64,000 bases of DNA from Acidobacteriota bacterium (GTDB lineage: Bacteria; Acidobacteriota; Holophagae; Holophagales; Holophagaceae), in NCBI GenBank assembly GCA_016195985.1, contig JACPYP010000003.1, positions 62,001 to 126,000 of the forward strand, in the 5' to 3' direction. Position 1 is the first letter of the stretch, and every line of letters begins with the position of its first letter. The notes below the pieces were generated by a model, which was not told the origin of the DNA, ran no database searches, and saw only the letters and a program-made list of their open reading frames with translations. The translations under genes were made by a program, and so were the position numbers. Of the stretch, positions 8,870 to 24,092 are shown in pieces.

Positions 8870-8975
8870 CACCACCAAGACGTCAAGAAAACCAGAGCCC
8901 CTGTTCATGCGGTTCTTCTCGGTATCGCCTGCTGCGATACACGAGACAAAAAGAAACTTGGTGCCTTGGTGGTGA
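8870..8975. repeat. Dispersed imperfect palindrome, CACCACCAAG family
   Basis: The left arm (8870-8890) begins CACCACCAAGACGTCAAGAA. The right arm (8957-8975) reads CTTGGTGCCTTGGTGGTGA. The arms are near reverse complements flanking a ~66-base centre. The same arm sequence recurs at 44510-44584 and 47887-47968, with a relative at 54584-54785. This makes it a dispersed non-coding element of the REP/MITE kind. It lies between the convergent MFS and sensor-kinase genes. Confidence 0.75.
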
Positions 8976-9017
8976 AAGCCCTTTTATTGCCTTGAACGCA
9001 ACCTGGTGTGAATCCGG

Positions 9018-12053
<3,036 letters not shown>

Positions 12054-12105
12054 CTCTGTGGATCGGTCTGGAGCGCCCGCCCCTCAAGTCCTGCGGCGCG
12101 GCAAA

Positions 12106-12137
12106 CGAAGAACCAGGCCCGAAGGCCTGGTTCTTCG
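12106..12137 (-). terminator. Rho-independent-like terminator after rocD
   Basis: A perfect 14-bp stem (CGAAGAACCAGGCC paired with GGCCTGGTTCTTCG) with a 4-base loop sits 20 bases past the rocD stop on the minus strand. It is followed by only a short T stretch (TTTG), so termination strength is uncertain. Confidence 0.65.
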
Positions 12138-12157
12138 GCAAAACTGGTAACTGAAAC

Positions 12158-13369
12158 CTAGGCGAGAACCGCCTCCAGCTGATCCACGGCCCAGTCGATC
12201 TGCTCCTTGGTGATCACGAGGGGCGGAGCGAGACGGATGATCTGCTCGTGGGTGTCCTTGCAGAGCATGCCGCGGTCCTTCAGCTGGTAGCAGTAGGGGC
12301 GGGCCTTCCCGGCGCTCTCCTTCAGTTGCACGCCGGCCCAGAGGCCGCGCACGCGCACCAGCTCCACCTTGTCGGACTTCATGCCTTTCAGGCGCTTGGC
12401 GAAGTACTCGCCCAGCTCGGCGGCCCGCTCCACGAGCTTTTCATCGACCAGCACGTCCAGCGCGGCGCTGGCCACGGCGCAGGCCAGGGGGTTGCCGCCG
12501 TAGGTGCTGCCGTGGATGCCGGGGGTGAAGACGTCCATGACCTCGTCACTGGCCAGGAAGGCGCTCACGGGGTAGTAGCCGCCGCTGAGGGCCTTGCCGA
12601 TGGTGATGCCGTCGGGGCGGATGCCTTCGTGCTCGAAGGCGAACCACTTGCCCGTGCGGCCCAGGCCCGACTGGATCTCATCAAGCACCAAGAGGCAGTT
12701 GTTGGCCGTGGCCAGGTCGCGCAGGCCCTTGAGGAAGCCCTGGGGCGGAATGACGACGCCCCCCTCGCCCTGGATGGGCTCCATGAAGATGGCGCAGGTG
12801 TTGGGGGTGATGGCCTGCTTCACGGCCTCCAGATCGCCGTAGGGCACGATCTTGAAGCCCGGGGTGAAGGGGCCGAACTTGCTGGTGCTGTCGGGATCGG
12901 TGCTGAAGCCCACGATGGAGATCGTGCGGCCGTGGAAGTTGCCGTCGGCCACGATGATCTCGGCCTTGCCGTACTCGATGCCCTTCTTGTCGTAGCCCCA
13001 CTTGCGCATGGCCTTCAGCGCGGTCTCGACGGCTTCGGCGCCGCTGTTCATGAGCAGGGCCTTGTCGAAGCCCGTCAGCTTGCAAAGCTTCTCGAGGAGC
13101 GGGGGGAACTGATCGTTGCGGAAGGCGCGGCTGGTCAGGGCCAGGCTCTTCACCTGTTTGATCATGGCTTCGCCGATCTTGGGGTGGTTGTGGCCCTGGT
13201 TCACGGCGGAGTAGGCGGCCAGGAAGTCCATGTACTTCTTGCCGTCCACATCGGTGAGGAACACGCCCTCGCCCTTGGTGCAGACAACGTCGAGGGGGTG
13301 GTAGTTGTGGGCGCCGAACTGCGATTCCTGCGCGATGAGCGTGGCGGACTTGCCGGCGGGGGTGGCCAT
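12158..13369 (-). CDS. rocD: Ornithine--oxo-acid aminotransferase
   Basis: The 403-residue class-III PLP aminotransferase converts ornithine plus 2-oxoglutarate to glutamate semialdehyde and glutamate in the cytoplasm. It shows FGAHNYHPLDVV near the N-terminus, MNSGAEAVETALK for cofactor phosphate binding, HGRTISIVGFSTD, EPIQGEGGVVIPP, LDEIQSGLGRTG with the Asp that contacts the pyridine nitrogen, and the PLP Lys in DGITIGKALSGGYYP. Length and motifs match bacterial and eukaryotic OAT. The ATG at 13369 has AAGGAGG six bases upstream and replaces a longer frame starting at 13420. A CTGACA-17-TAGACT promoter lies just upstream, so it is probably monocistronic. It could serve arginine/ornithine catabolism or proline synthesis; no arginine genes are adjacent. 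Confidence 0.93.
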   Translation of the reverse strand: MATPAGKSATLIAQESQFGAHNYHPLDVVCTKGEGVFLTDVDGKKYMDFLAAYSAVNQGHNHPKIGEAMIKQVKSLALTSRAFRNDQFPPLLEKLCKLTGFDKALLMNSGAEAVETALKAMRKWGYDKKGIEYGKAEIIVADGNFHGRTISIVGFSTDPDSTSKFGPFTPGFKIVPYGDLEAVKQAITPNTCAIFMEPIQGEGGVVIPPQGFLKGLRDLATANNCLLVLDEIQSGLGRTGKWFAFEHEGIRPDGITIGKALSGGYYPVSAFLASDEVMDVFTPGIHGSTYGGNPLACAVASAALDVLVDEKLVERAAELGEYFAKRLKGMKSDKVELVRVRGLWAGVQLKESAGKARPYCYQLKDRGMLCKDTHEQIIRLAPPLVITKEQIDWAVDQLEAVLA

Positions 13370-13421
13370 GGGGCCTCCTTGAAAAATAGGAATTGAAAAC
13401 AGGAACACGCGAGAAGGCAAC

Positions 13422-13450
13422 AGTCTAGGCCCAAGGGATAGCCTTGTCAG
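13422..13450 (-). promoter_or_regulatory. Sigma70-type promoter for rocD
   Basis: On the minus strand CTGACA (13445-13450) is separated by 17 bases from TAGACT (13422-13427). Five and four of six positions match the -35 and -10 consensus. The -10 box is about 53 bases from the rocD ATG. Confidence 0.55.
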
Positions 13451-13589
13451 GTTTCAGCAGAAATCCTTGACGAACCGTCAGGGCCCATCCCCCGGAAGCA
13501 GGCCCCCGGCCAGCGGCGAAATTCCACCGTTGGCCGGGAGACTGCAACAATATGCGCAGACCTCCCTATCGTGAATGCCAGGAGTCCCC

Positions 13590-14360
13590 ATGAGCGACCA
13601 GCCCTCCTCCCTGTACGGCAGCCAGCCCGAACCTCCAAGCCCGCAAGCCCCAAGTTTGATGGACCAGATCGAGGGTGTCTTTAGCGCCCCCAAGCAGCTG
13701 TTTGCAAGGCTACGCACCAAACCGGTATGGATATCCGCGATGATCCTTGCCATCGCCATCAGCCTTATCGCGATGCTCATTTGGGCCTCGAAGGTCGACA
13801 TGGCGGAGGCGACCCGCCATCAGATGGAACGGATGAAGGATGTGTTCCACATGAACATTCCCGATCAGGCCATCGATGACGCCATCACCAAGGCGGAGGG
13901 AAAGAAGCCCTGGTTTAGCGCTGTGTCGACCGCAGCCCTCGCCACGCCATTCGTTTACCTTATCGTGGCCCTTATTGTCTGGGGGTTCGCTGCCATGGGA
14001 ACTGAAGAGGGGGAGGAATCGCCCTCCTTCGGCCAAGCCTTTTCCCTCACCGCCGTGCATTACCTGGCAACCCTGCCCTCCATGTTGATGGCGGCCATCA
14101 TTGCTCTTGCCCGCCCAGTCGGTGGACACAACATCCAACAACTCATGCCCACCACCCTCGCCTTTTACGTGCATCCTGAATCAGTGGGCCTCCGCGCCGT
14201 CATCAGCCTGGTCGATCCCCTTTGGCTCTTCTCCTTCTTCCTACTGGCCATCGGCATGCGTCAAACCTTGAAATCTAAGACATGGGCCATCGGTGCATGT
14301 CTTGGATTCTTCGCCTTCTTCGGCATCGCGTTCCGTATTGTTGGGAGCTTTTTCCAGTGA
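13590..14360 (+). CDS. Yip1-domain membrane protein
   Basis: This 256-residue protein has a proline-rich cytoplasmic N-terminus followed by the Yip1-like start LMDQIEGVFSAPKQLFARL. About five membrane helices follow (ISAMILAIAISLIAMLIW, ATPFVYLIVALIVWGFAAMG, ATLPSMLMAAIIALA, LFSFFLLAIGMRQ, GACLGFFAFFGIAFRIVG). Bacterial Yip1 family members often sit beside transport genes and have no assigned biochemical role. The ATG at 13590 has AGGAG six bases upstream; five extra in-frame codons upstream are not favoured. The stop overlaps the GTG of the first adaptor gene by four bases. It is therefore the first gene of a coupled Yip1-adaptor-permease unit. Confidence 0.8.
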   Translation: MSDQPSSLYGSQPEPPSPQAPSLMDQIEGVFSAPKQLFARLRTKPVWISAMILAIAISLIAMLIWASKVDMAEATRHQMERMKDVFHMNIPDQAIDDAITKAEGKKPWFSAVSTAALATPFVYLIVALIVWGFAAMGTEEGEESPSFGQAFSLTAVHYLATLPSMLMAAIIALARPVGGHNIQQLMPTTLAFYVHPESVGLRAVISLVDPLWLFSFFLLAIGMRQTLKSKTWAIGACLGFFAFFGIAFRIVGSFFQ

Positions 14361-15600
14361 AACGAAACACGAAGTTCGTCGTTTTCGGCGGTGCCGGCAT
14401 CGCCATTCTTCTCGTCTTCGGCCTCGCCTTCGGCGGCGCCAGGGATGAAGACAGCTCCTTCTCGTGGGATGCGGTGGCCAAGGGCGATATCCGCGAGACC
14501 ATCAGCGCCAGCGGCGAGATCCGGGCCAAGACCCAGATCAACATCGGCACCTCCGTGGCCGGCGAGATCAAGGCCATCCACGTCAAGGATGGCCAGAACG
14601 TGGCCGCGGGCGATCTGCTGGTCACCATCGACCAGGAGCGCCTCAAACAATCCATGGCCCAGGCATCGGCGGCCCTGGAGGCCGCGCGGCAGGATGCCTC
14701 CCGCCTCGAAGCCAGCATGCGCCGCTCGGTGGAGAGCTTCCCCCGCTACGAATCCCTGCGCCAGCAGGGGCTCATGTCGGATGAGGACTTCCGCCAGCAG
14801 AAACTCGCCAAAGAAAGCGCCGTGCTCTCCTACAACAGCGCCAAGGCCAATGTCGCCCAGAACGACGCCAACCTGAAGGCCATGCAGGACGGCCTTTCGA
14901 AGGCCACGCTGCGCGCGCCCATCGCGGGCCGCGTCACCAGCCTGAAGGCGGAAAAGGGTGAGACCGCCATTCCCGGCATGAGCAACGTGTCCGGCGCCCT
15001 GCTCATGATCATTTCCGACATGAGCGAGATGCAGGCCGAGATCAAGGTCAACGAAAGCGAAGTGGTGCGCACCAAGGTGGGCCAGACGGCCCAGGTCACC
15101 GTGGAATCCCTGCCTGGCCGGATCTTCCAGGGCCGGGTCATCGAGGTGGCCACGGGCACGGAGAAGACCGGCTCGGACGCGAACCTCTACAAGGTGAAAG
15201 TGGTCCTCTCGGGCCAGCGCGCCGACCTGGACAACCTGCGTCCCGGCATGAGCACCCGCGCCGTCATCCTCACCCAGGAGGTCAAGGGCGTGCTGCGGGT
15301 GCCCCTGCAGTCGGTGCTGGAGCGGGAAGGCAGCCTGGAGGAAGCCCAGAAACAGGGCCTGCTGGCGCCCGCGAACCGGAACATCGTCCTGCTGTTCAAG
15401 GACGGCAAGGCCGTGGAGCGCCCGGTGGAAGTGGGCATCGCCAACACCCAGTACTTCGAGCTGAAGTCGGGCCTGGCGGAGGGCGACAAGGTGCTCACCG
15501 GGCCCATCCGGAAGCTGAAGGAGTTGAAAGACAAGGCCCCCGCCACCCTGCGGGCGCGCTCCGACAGCGAGATGGCGAAGGCCAAGGAACCGAAGAAGTA

Positions 15601-15601
<1 letters not shown>
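14357..15601 (+). CDS. MacA-like periplasmic adaptor (membrane-fusion) protein, copy 1
   Basis: The 414-residue product has one N-terminal membrane anchor (FVVFGGAGIAILLVFGLAFGG). A biotinyl-lipoyl-like half motif (GTSVAGEIKAIHVKDGQNV), a coiled-coil hairpin (about residues 95-190) and the returning half motif (LRAPIAGRVTSLKAEKGE) follow, then beta-barrel and membrane-proximal domains. This is the RND/MacA adaptor architecture bridging an inner-membrane pump to an outer-membrane channel. It starts with GTG overlapping the Yip1 stop and ends one base into the next gene (TAATG). It is clearly paralogous to the adaptor at 16934-18160. No TolC-like gene is in the window. Confidence 0.88.
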
Positions 15602-16827
<1,226 letters not shown>

Positions 16828-16891
16828 CGGCATCAGCCTCACCTGGATATTTTGAGCGGACGCTCTTTTCCCAGCAGAATGGTGGCACTCC

Positions 16892-16914
16892 GCCCGGCAG
16901 CCCCAATGCCGGGC
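16892..16914. terminator. GC-rich hairpin between the two transporter pairs
   Basis: GCCCGGCA (16892-16899) and TGCCGGGC (16907-16914) form an 8-bp stem with a 7-base loop, followed by CTTTG. It ends 20 bases before the second adaptor's ATG. It could be a weak terminator or attenuator separating the two adaptor-permease pairs, or it could simply cover part of the leader. Confidence 0.4.
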
Positions 16915-16933
16915 TTTGCCATGGGAAAACACC

Positions 16934-18156
16934 ATGAAACTCAAGCCCTGGATGTACGCCGGCAGCGCCCTTCTCCTGGTGGGGGGGCTCATCGGGTGGA
17001 AGGCCATCGCGGCTTCCTCGGAGGCCGATGCGCCTTTCACCGTGGAGACCATCCGGAAGCAGGACGTGAAGGAGAGCGTCACGGCCAACGGCGAGATCCA
17101 GGCCTTGTCCAAGGTGAACGTCGGCACCACCGTTACGGGTGAGATCAAGCAGATCCACGTGAAGGACGGCCAGACCGTGAAGGCGGGCGACATCCTGGTG
17201 ACCCTCGACCGGGTGCGCTTCGAGCAGGATCTCAACCGCGCCGACCTGAGCCTTCGCATGGCCAGGCAGGATCAAGACACCGCCGAGGCCTCCTTCAGGA
17301 AACTCGAAGCCACCTTCCACCGCCAGGAGGCCCTGTTCAAGCAGAGCCTCATTTCCGTGGACCAGTTCCAGGATTCCAAGCTGGCGCGGGACAGCGCCGA
17401 CATCGCCCTGCAGCGGGCCAAGGTGGCGGTGCAGCAGGCGCAGGCCCAGGTGGCGCTTTCCCAGGATGCCTTGGACAAGACCGTGCTGCGGGCCCCCATG
17501 ACGGGCCGGGTGACGGGCCTGAAGGCCGAGAAGGGCGAGATGGCCATCGCCGGCCAGACCAACCTCGCCGGCGCCACCCTCATGGTGATCTCCGACATGG
17601 GGGAGATGCTGGCCGAGGCCAAGGTGGGCGAACTGGAGGTCTCCAAGCTGCGGGCCGGACAGCCCGCCGAGGTGCAGGTGGACGCCCTGCCCGGCCTCGT
17701 GTTCCAGGCCAAGGTCTTCAACGTGGCCAACAGCGTCGACCGCTCCCAAAGCGGTGGCATGTCCAGCTCCCAGGAGGCGCAGAACTACAAGGTGCGGGTG
17801 CAGCTCGAAGGCCGCCAGGCCGACCTGGACCGCCTCCGCCCCGGCATGAGCGCCCGGGTGGCCATTCTGGCCAACGAGATCAAGCAGACCCTGGCGGTGC
17901 CCCTGCAGGCGGTGCTGGAGCGCGAAGACCGCAGCGGCGGCCTGGGCCTCGTGGCCCGGGCGCGCACCACCATCTTCGTGGTGAAGGACGGCGTGGTGGA
18001 GGAGCGCACCCTGAAGCTGGGCGCCGCCACCCGCCGTCAGGCCCAGGTGCTGGAAGGCGTCAAGGAGGGCGAGCAGGTCATCACCGGCCCCACCAAGGGC
18101 CTGGCCGCCCTGGCCACCGGCAAGAAGGTGAAGCTGGCCAAGACCGAGGCCGCCAA

Positions 18157-18160
<4 letters not shown>
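16934..18160 (+). CDS. MacA-like periplasmic adaptor protein, copy 2
   Basis: The 408-residue protein has an N-terminal anchor (YAGSALLLVGGLIGWKAIAA) and lipoyl halves GTTVTGEIKQIHVKDGQTV and LRAPMTGRVTGLKAEKGE. A coiled-coil hairpin lies between them, and a C-terminal barrel follows. It is colinear with the adaptor at 14357-15601, sharing runs such as HVKDGQ, LKAEKGE and VISDM. The two arose by duplication of an adaptor-permease unit. I use ATG at 16934; an upstream in-frame TTG lacks support. Its stop overlaps the GTG of the second permease by four bases. This copy has an extra Ser/Gly-rich insertion near residue 275 (SQSGGMSSSQE). Confidence 0.88.
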
Positions 18161-19431
<1,271 letters not shown>

Positions 19432-19476
19432 CGGGGCTGCTATGCCTGTCCGCCAGGACAGGGGCATACTCGCTGC

Positions 19477-20880
19477 ATGATGTCCCGACATGAATGGTGG
19501 CTCCTCGCCGCGGCGGGGCTGGTGCTCCTGCTTCTGCTCCACAGGGCGGGCCGGCGGGCCTTCCGCCGCTGGATCTGGCGCCAGGCGCTGCGGACGCGGC
19601 GGGAGCTGGGTTTCCGCCTGAACCCCGTGACGGTCACCCGGAAGCAGCGCCTGAAATCCGAGCTCCTGGCCGACCCCGGCCTGCGCGGCCGCATCGCCGC
19701 CATGGCCGCGGAAACGGAACGCGACGAGGCCGGTCTGCTGGTGGACGCGAGCCTCTACCTCGACGAGATCATTCCGACTTTCAACCTCATCACCACCTAC
19801 GGCTTCGGCAAGCGCCTGGCGGGCTGGGCCCTGCGCACCTGCTATCGCGTGCGCATCGGCCGCAGCGCTGAGGCCGCATTGAACCGGATCCCCCGGGACG
19901 CCTCCGTGGTCTACGTCATGAACCACCGCAGCAACGCGGACTACCTGCTGGTGGCCTTCCTGCTGGCCAACCGCGTGTCGATCTCCTACGCCGTGGGCGA
20001 GTGGGCGCGGGTCTGGCCCCTGGAGCGCCTCTTCCGCAGCTTCGGATCCTTCTTCGTGCGGCGCCGCTTCCGCGATCCGCTCTACCACGCGGTGCTGGAG
20101 CGCTACGTGCAGCGGGCCGTGGCCCAGGGCACCACCCAGGGCATCTTCATCGAGGGCGGCCTGAGCCGGGACGGCCGCCTCCAGGGCCCCAAGCTGGGCC
20201 TGCTGGACTACATGCTCCGCGCCGGAGCGAAGGATCTGGTGTTCATCCCTGTGGGCATCAACTACGACCGCGTGGTGGAGGACAGCAACCTGGTGAGAGA
20301 ATCCCTGGGCAAGCCCCGGCGCAGCCCCCTGGCGCTTTTGCGCCGCACCTCGCTGTGGTTGGTGGGCCTGGTCTGGCGGGGTGCCACGGGACGCTTCCAC
20401 CGCTTCGGCTACGCGGTGGCCAATTTCGGCCGGCCCATCCATGCCCGGGCGGCCCTCGAAGGCGCGGACCTCCGCTCCCTGGACTGGGAGGCCCGGCGGC
20501 CCCTGCTGGAGGCGGTGGCGGATTCCCTGCTGCGGGCCGTGGGCGCCGAGGTGCCCATTCCGCCCGTGGCCGCCGTGGCCTGGGCGTTCCGGTGGCAGGG
20601 AGATCCCGCCTCGGGGCTCACGTTGGGCCGCGCCCAGCTGCGCGACCGCCTGCTGGCTGTCCTGGCCGCGGCCCAGGAGCGGGGCCTCCCCCTCTACCTG
20701 CCCCGGGGCTCCTTCCAGCGCACCTTCGAGGTGGGCCTGCGCGTCCTGCTGCTGCGCCGCATCCTCGTTCCCCAGGAAGGCCAGCTGCTCCTTCCGCCTC
20801 ACAGGGCGCCCCTGCTGGACTACTACGCCCGCAGCGTGGAACACCTGCTGGGGAGCCTGCCCCTCCCTCCGCCCCCATAA
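19477..20880 (+). CDS. plsB: PlsB-like glycerol-3-phosphate 1-O-acyltransferase
   Basis: This 467-residue protein has one N-terminal membrane helix and an acyltransferase domain with the HX4D motif MNHRSNADYLL (His150, Asp155). The glycerol-phosphate binding block follows as GIFIEGGLSRDGRLQGPKLG, then FIPVGINYDRVVED. That arrangement is typical of PlsB-type acyltransferases. They make lysophosphatidic acid at the inner membrane as the first step of phospholipid synthesis. It is shorter than E. coli PlsB (about 800 residues) and lacks its N-terminal extension, so another acyl acceptor is possible. The ATG-ATG start at 19477/19480 has no obvious ribosome site. It is 45 bases after the permease gene and may read through from it. 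Confidence 0.75.
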   Translation: MMSRHEWWLLAAAGLVLLLLLHRAGRRAFRRWIWRQALRTRRELGFRLNPVTVTRKQRLKSELLADPGLRGRIAAMAAETERDEAGLLVDASLYLDEIIPTFNLITTYGFGKRLAGWALRTCYRVRIGRSAEAALNRIPRDASVVYVMNHRSNADYLLVAFLLANRVSISYAVGEWARVWPLERLFRSFGSFFVRRRFRDPLYHAVLERYVQRAVAQGTTQGIFIEGGLSRDGRLQGPKLGLLDYMLRAGAKDLVFIPVGINYDRVVEDSNLVRESLGKPRRSPLALLRRTSLWLVGLVWRGATGRFHRFGYAVANFGRPIHARAALEGADLRSLDWEARRPLLEAVADSLLRAVGAEVPIPPVAAVAWAFRWQGDPASGLTLGRAQLRDRLLAVLAAAQERGLPLYLPRGSFQRTFEVGLRVLLLRRILVPQEGQLLLPPHRAPLLDYYARSVEHLLGSLPLPPPP

Positions 20881-21005
20881 GATCCCGCATCCAATTCATT
20901 TCCCAGCTTCAACCGCATGGGGCGGACCCTGGTCCAACTCATGCGCCCTTGCGGTATCCAGCCAGAGTCCCCACCCTTGGGTTTACCCCGGTTCAAGGAG
21001 TCCCC

Positions 21006-22208
21006 ATGACCCCCCGCTCCACCCTCCTCCCCGGTAGCATTCTCGGCGCGCTTGGCCTGCTGGCCCTGCTCGCCTGCTCCAGCTCGGACAGCCACGGCCC
21101 CTCCTACGCCGAAGTGGTGAACGCCATGGCCGTGGCCGACATCGATGGCAACGGCCGGCCCGACATCCTCGGTCTCGTGTCCACCGACATCGGCGGCAAG
21201 AGCGCCCAGGGCTACGTGTCCACGCGGCTCCAGGACGACCCGGGCAGCTTCGTGCTGCCCACGCGCTTTGGGGTGGGACGCGCCCCCGCCAACCTGGTCG
21301 CGGCGGACGTGAACGGCGACGGCCGGCCGGACCTGGTGGTGGCCAATGCCGACGACCAGACCATCTCCGTGCGCCTGGCCGATCCTGCGAAACCGGGCTT
21401 CTTCCTGTCCGCCACGGTCCTGGCCACGCCGGGCCGCACCCCGCTGGACGTGGCGGTGGGCGATCTGGACGGCGACGGCCACGCCGACATCGCCGTGGCG
21501 GCCAGCGGCGCCAACACGGTGCTGATCTTCATGCAGACCGCGTCCGGCAGCTTCGGCGCCCCGCTCTCCTTCGCCGTGGGCGGCGACCCCCAGGCCGTGA
21601 CCGTGGCGGATCTCGATGGGGACGGCCACCCGGACATCGCCGTGGCCACCGCCGCCAACGCCGTGTCCGTGCTGCGCCAGCTCATCTTCGCCCCCACTTT
21701 CGTGGCCCAAAGCGCCGTGGACTACCCCACGGGCGTCCACCCCGTGGCCATCAAGGCGGCGGATCTGCACGGCACCGGCAAGCTGGACCTCCTCACCGCC
21801 AATTGGGGCGCCGACACCAACCCCAACAGCCAGGGGCTCAGCGTGCTGGCACAGACAACGCCCGGCGTGTTTGCCGCGCCCGTCCACTACGCCACCGACT
21901 ACCGGGCCGCCGCCCTGGCCGTGGGCGATCTGAACGGCGACGGCAAGCTGGATGTGGCGGTGGCGGCGGAAGGCTTGCCCGGCTTCCCCGGGGCCGTGTC
22001 TGTCTTCCTGCAGGATGCCGCCACGCCCGGCAGCCTGGCCGGGGCCGTGAACTACCGCGGGGCCTGGGGGCCCATGGGCGTGGCCCTGGCCGACATGGAT
22101 GGCGATGGCCGCCCGGACCTGGTGCTGGCCGATGGCGACATCGTGGTGCGGCTGAACAGCTCCACCCCCCCCGGCACCTTCGGCCCGCCCAATTTCTTCT
22201 ACAACTGA
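21006..22208 (+). CDS. FG-GAP/VCBS repeat lipoprotein
   Basis: The 400-residue product has a lipoprotein signal (LGALGLLALLACSSS) and then about six to seven beta-propeller FG-GAP/VCBS units. Each unit carries a calcium-binding-like D-x-D/N-G-D-G core such as VADIDGNGRPDI, ADVNGDGRPDL, GDLDGDGHADI, ADLDGDGHPDI, GDLNGDGKLDV and ADMDGDGRPDL. The fold is an integrin-like seven-bladed propeller on the cell surface or in the periplasm. Such proteins bind ligands or calcium; no enzyme is implied. AAGGAG lies 6 bases before the ATG at 21006. It ends just before a strong bidirectional terminator. Confidence 0.85.
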   Translation: MTPRSTLLPGSILGALGLLALLACSSSDSHGPSYAEVVNAMAVADIDGNGRPDILGLVSTDIGGKSAQGYVSTRLQDDPGSFVLPTRFGVGRAPANLVAADVNGDGRPDLVVANADDQTISVRLADPAKPGFFLSATVLATPGRTPLDVAVGDLDGDGHADIAVAASGANTVLIFMQTASGSFGAPLSFAVGGDPQAVTVADLDGDGHPDIAVATAANAVSVLRQLIFAPTFVAQSAVDYPTGVHPVAIKAADLHGTGKLDLLTANWGADTNPNSQGLSVLAQTTPGVFAAPVHYATDYRAAALAVGDLNGDGKLDVAVAAEGLPGFPGAVSVFLQDAATPGSLAGAVNYRGAWGPMGVALADMDGDGRPDLVLADGDIVVRLNSSTPPGTFGPPNFFYN

Positions 22209-22230
22209 GGCGAACCCAAGTGTTACAGGC

Positions 22231-22265
22231 AAGCAAAAACCCGGCTCTGCCGGGTTTTTGCTTGG
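22231..22265. terminator. Strong bidirectional rho-independent terminator
   Basis: A perfect 16-bp stem (CAAGCAAAAACCCGGC with GCCGGGTTTTTGCTTG) and a TCT loop carry an A-run on one side and a T-run on the other. It lies between the convergent FG-GAP lipoprotein and Hsp20 genes and should stop transcription from both sides. Confidence 0.9.
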
Positions 22266-22301
22266 GGGGATCCGGGGGGGCATCACCCCCCCGGACAGCA
22301 T

Positions 22302-22763
22302 TCACCCCAAGCTGACGCTGATCTTGCGGGGCCGCACTTCCGGGCGCTTGGGCACCATCAGTGTGAGCACGCCGTTCCGGAGTTCGGCCACCACCTTCTC
22401 GCCCTCCACGTCCTCGGGCAGGGTGAAGGTGCGGCTGAAGCGGCCGTGGCTTCGCTCCGCCAGATGGATGCGCTCGCCTTCCAGGAGGGTCCCCTCGTCG
22501 CGCTTGCCGGCCACGGTCAGGCGGCTGCCTTCGAGGCTGATTTCCAGATCCGCTTCCAGGATGCCCGGCAGATCGGCCCGGAACTGGTAGGCATCGGGGC
22601 TTTCCTTCACGTCGAAGCTGGGCATGAAGGCCGTGGGAACCCCGGGGGTGCTGTAGTCCAGGAGCGGATCCCAGCGCAGAAAGTCGCGCATGAGGCGGAA
22701 GGGCTCCAGGGAGGCGGCCGTGGCGGGGACCGCCTGGGGGGTGCGGGTGCGAAGGATGGTCAT
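22302..22763 (-). CDS. Hsp20/alpha-crystallin small heat-shock protein
   Basis: This 153-residue protein has the alpha-crystallin domain at about residues 45-140: FDVKESPDAYQFRADLPGI..., then RTFTLPEDVEGEKV, and the diagnostic A-x-x-x-x-G-V-L motif as AELRNGVLTLMVPK. It is an ATP-independent holdase that binds unfolding proteins in the cytoplasm. I chose ATG at 22763 because GGAGG lies 5 bases upstream; longer in-frame starts at 22775 and 22808 lack that spacing. A TTGACA-17-AAGATT promoter stands upstream, divergent from an HtrA-type protease gene, giving a stress-related pair. Confidence 0.93.
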   Translation of the reverse strand: MTILRTRTPQAVPATAASLEPFRLMRDFLRWDPLLDYSTPGVPTAFMPSFDVKESPDAYQFRADLPGILEADLEISLEGSRLTVAGKRDEGTLLEGERIHLAERSHGRFSRTFTLPEDVEGEKVVAELRNGVLTLMVPKRPEVRPRKISVSLG

Positions 22764-22826
22764 GAGGTCCTCCATGAGATGGGGAGAACGACCCCTGGGC
22801 GTACCCATGATGTCGTTTCCGAATAA

Positions 22827-22855
22827 AATCTTAGTGCTATTGAATCACATGTCAA
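22827..22855 (-). promoter_or_regulatory. Promoter for hsp20
   Basis: On the minus strand TTGACA (22850-22855), a 17-base spacer and AAGATT (22827-22832) form a near-consensus sigma70 promoter. No sigma32 consensus or complete CIRCE operator is visible. The start codon is ~64 bases downstream of the -10. Confidence 0.65.
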
Positions 22856-22897
22856 GACGGGTCGATTAATTCTTGTTAACCCCATGTTTTGCAGGTC

Positions 22898-22925
22898 TTG
22901 ACACCGGCCGTGAGGCGGGTAGATT
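22898..22925 (+). promoter_or_regulatory. Promoter for the HtrA-like protease gene
   Basis: TTGACA (22898-22903), a 16-base spacer and TAGATT (22920-22925) give a good sigma70 match 20 bases before the ATG at 22945. The short leader contains the GGAGG ribosome site. Confidence 0.7.
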
Positions 22926-22944
22926 GGCTGCGTTTGGAGGTCCC

Positions 22945-24035
<1,091 letters not shown>

Positions 24036-24039
<4 letters not shown>

Positions 24040-24092
24040 GGTCTGTTTTCAAAGTGGATACGACCACACCCCACTTTGAAAACAGACCCTAA
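24036..24092. repeat. Perfect 22-bp inverted repeat spanning two convergent stop codons
   Basis: TTAGGGTCTGTTTTCAAAGT plus GG at 24036-24057 is repeated as an exact reverse complement at 24071-24092, with a 13-base centre. The TAG in each arm is the stop codon of one of the two convergent genes. It may act as a terminator hairpin for both. No long T-run follows, and the exactness is more like a mobile-element remnant. Confidence 0.8.

Noticed and set aside
22829..22850. TTAGTGCTA near the hsp20 promoter resembling a CIRCE half site
   Set aside because: CIRCE needs TTAGCACTC-N9-GAGTGCTAA; the second half is absent and the first has mismatches.
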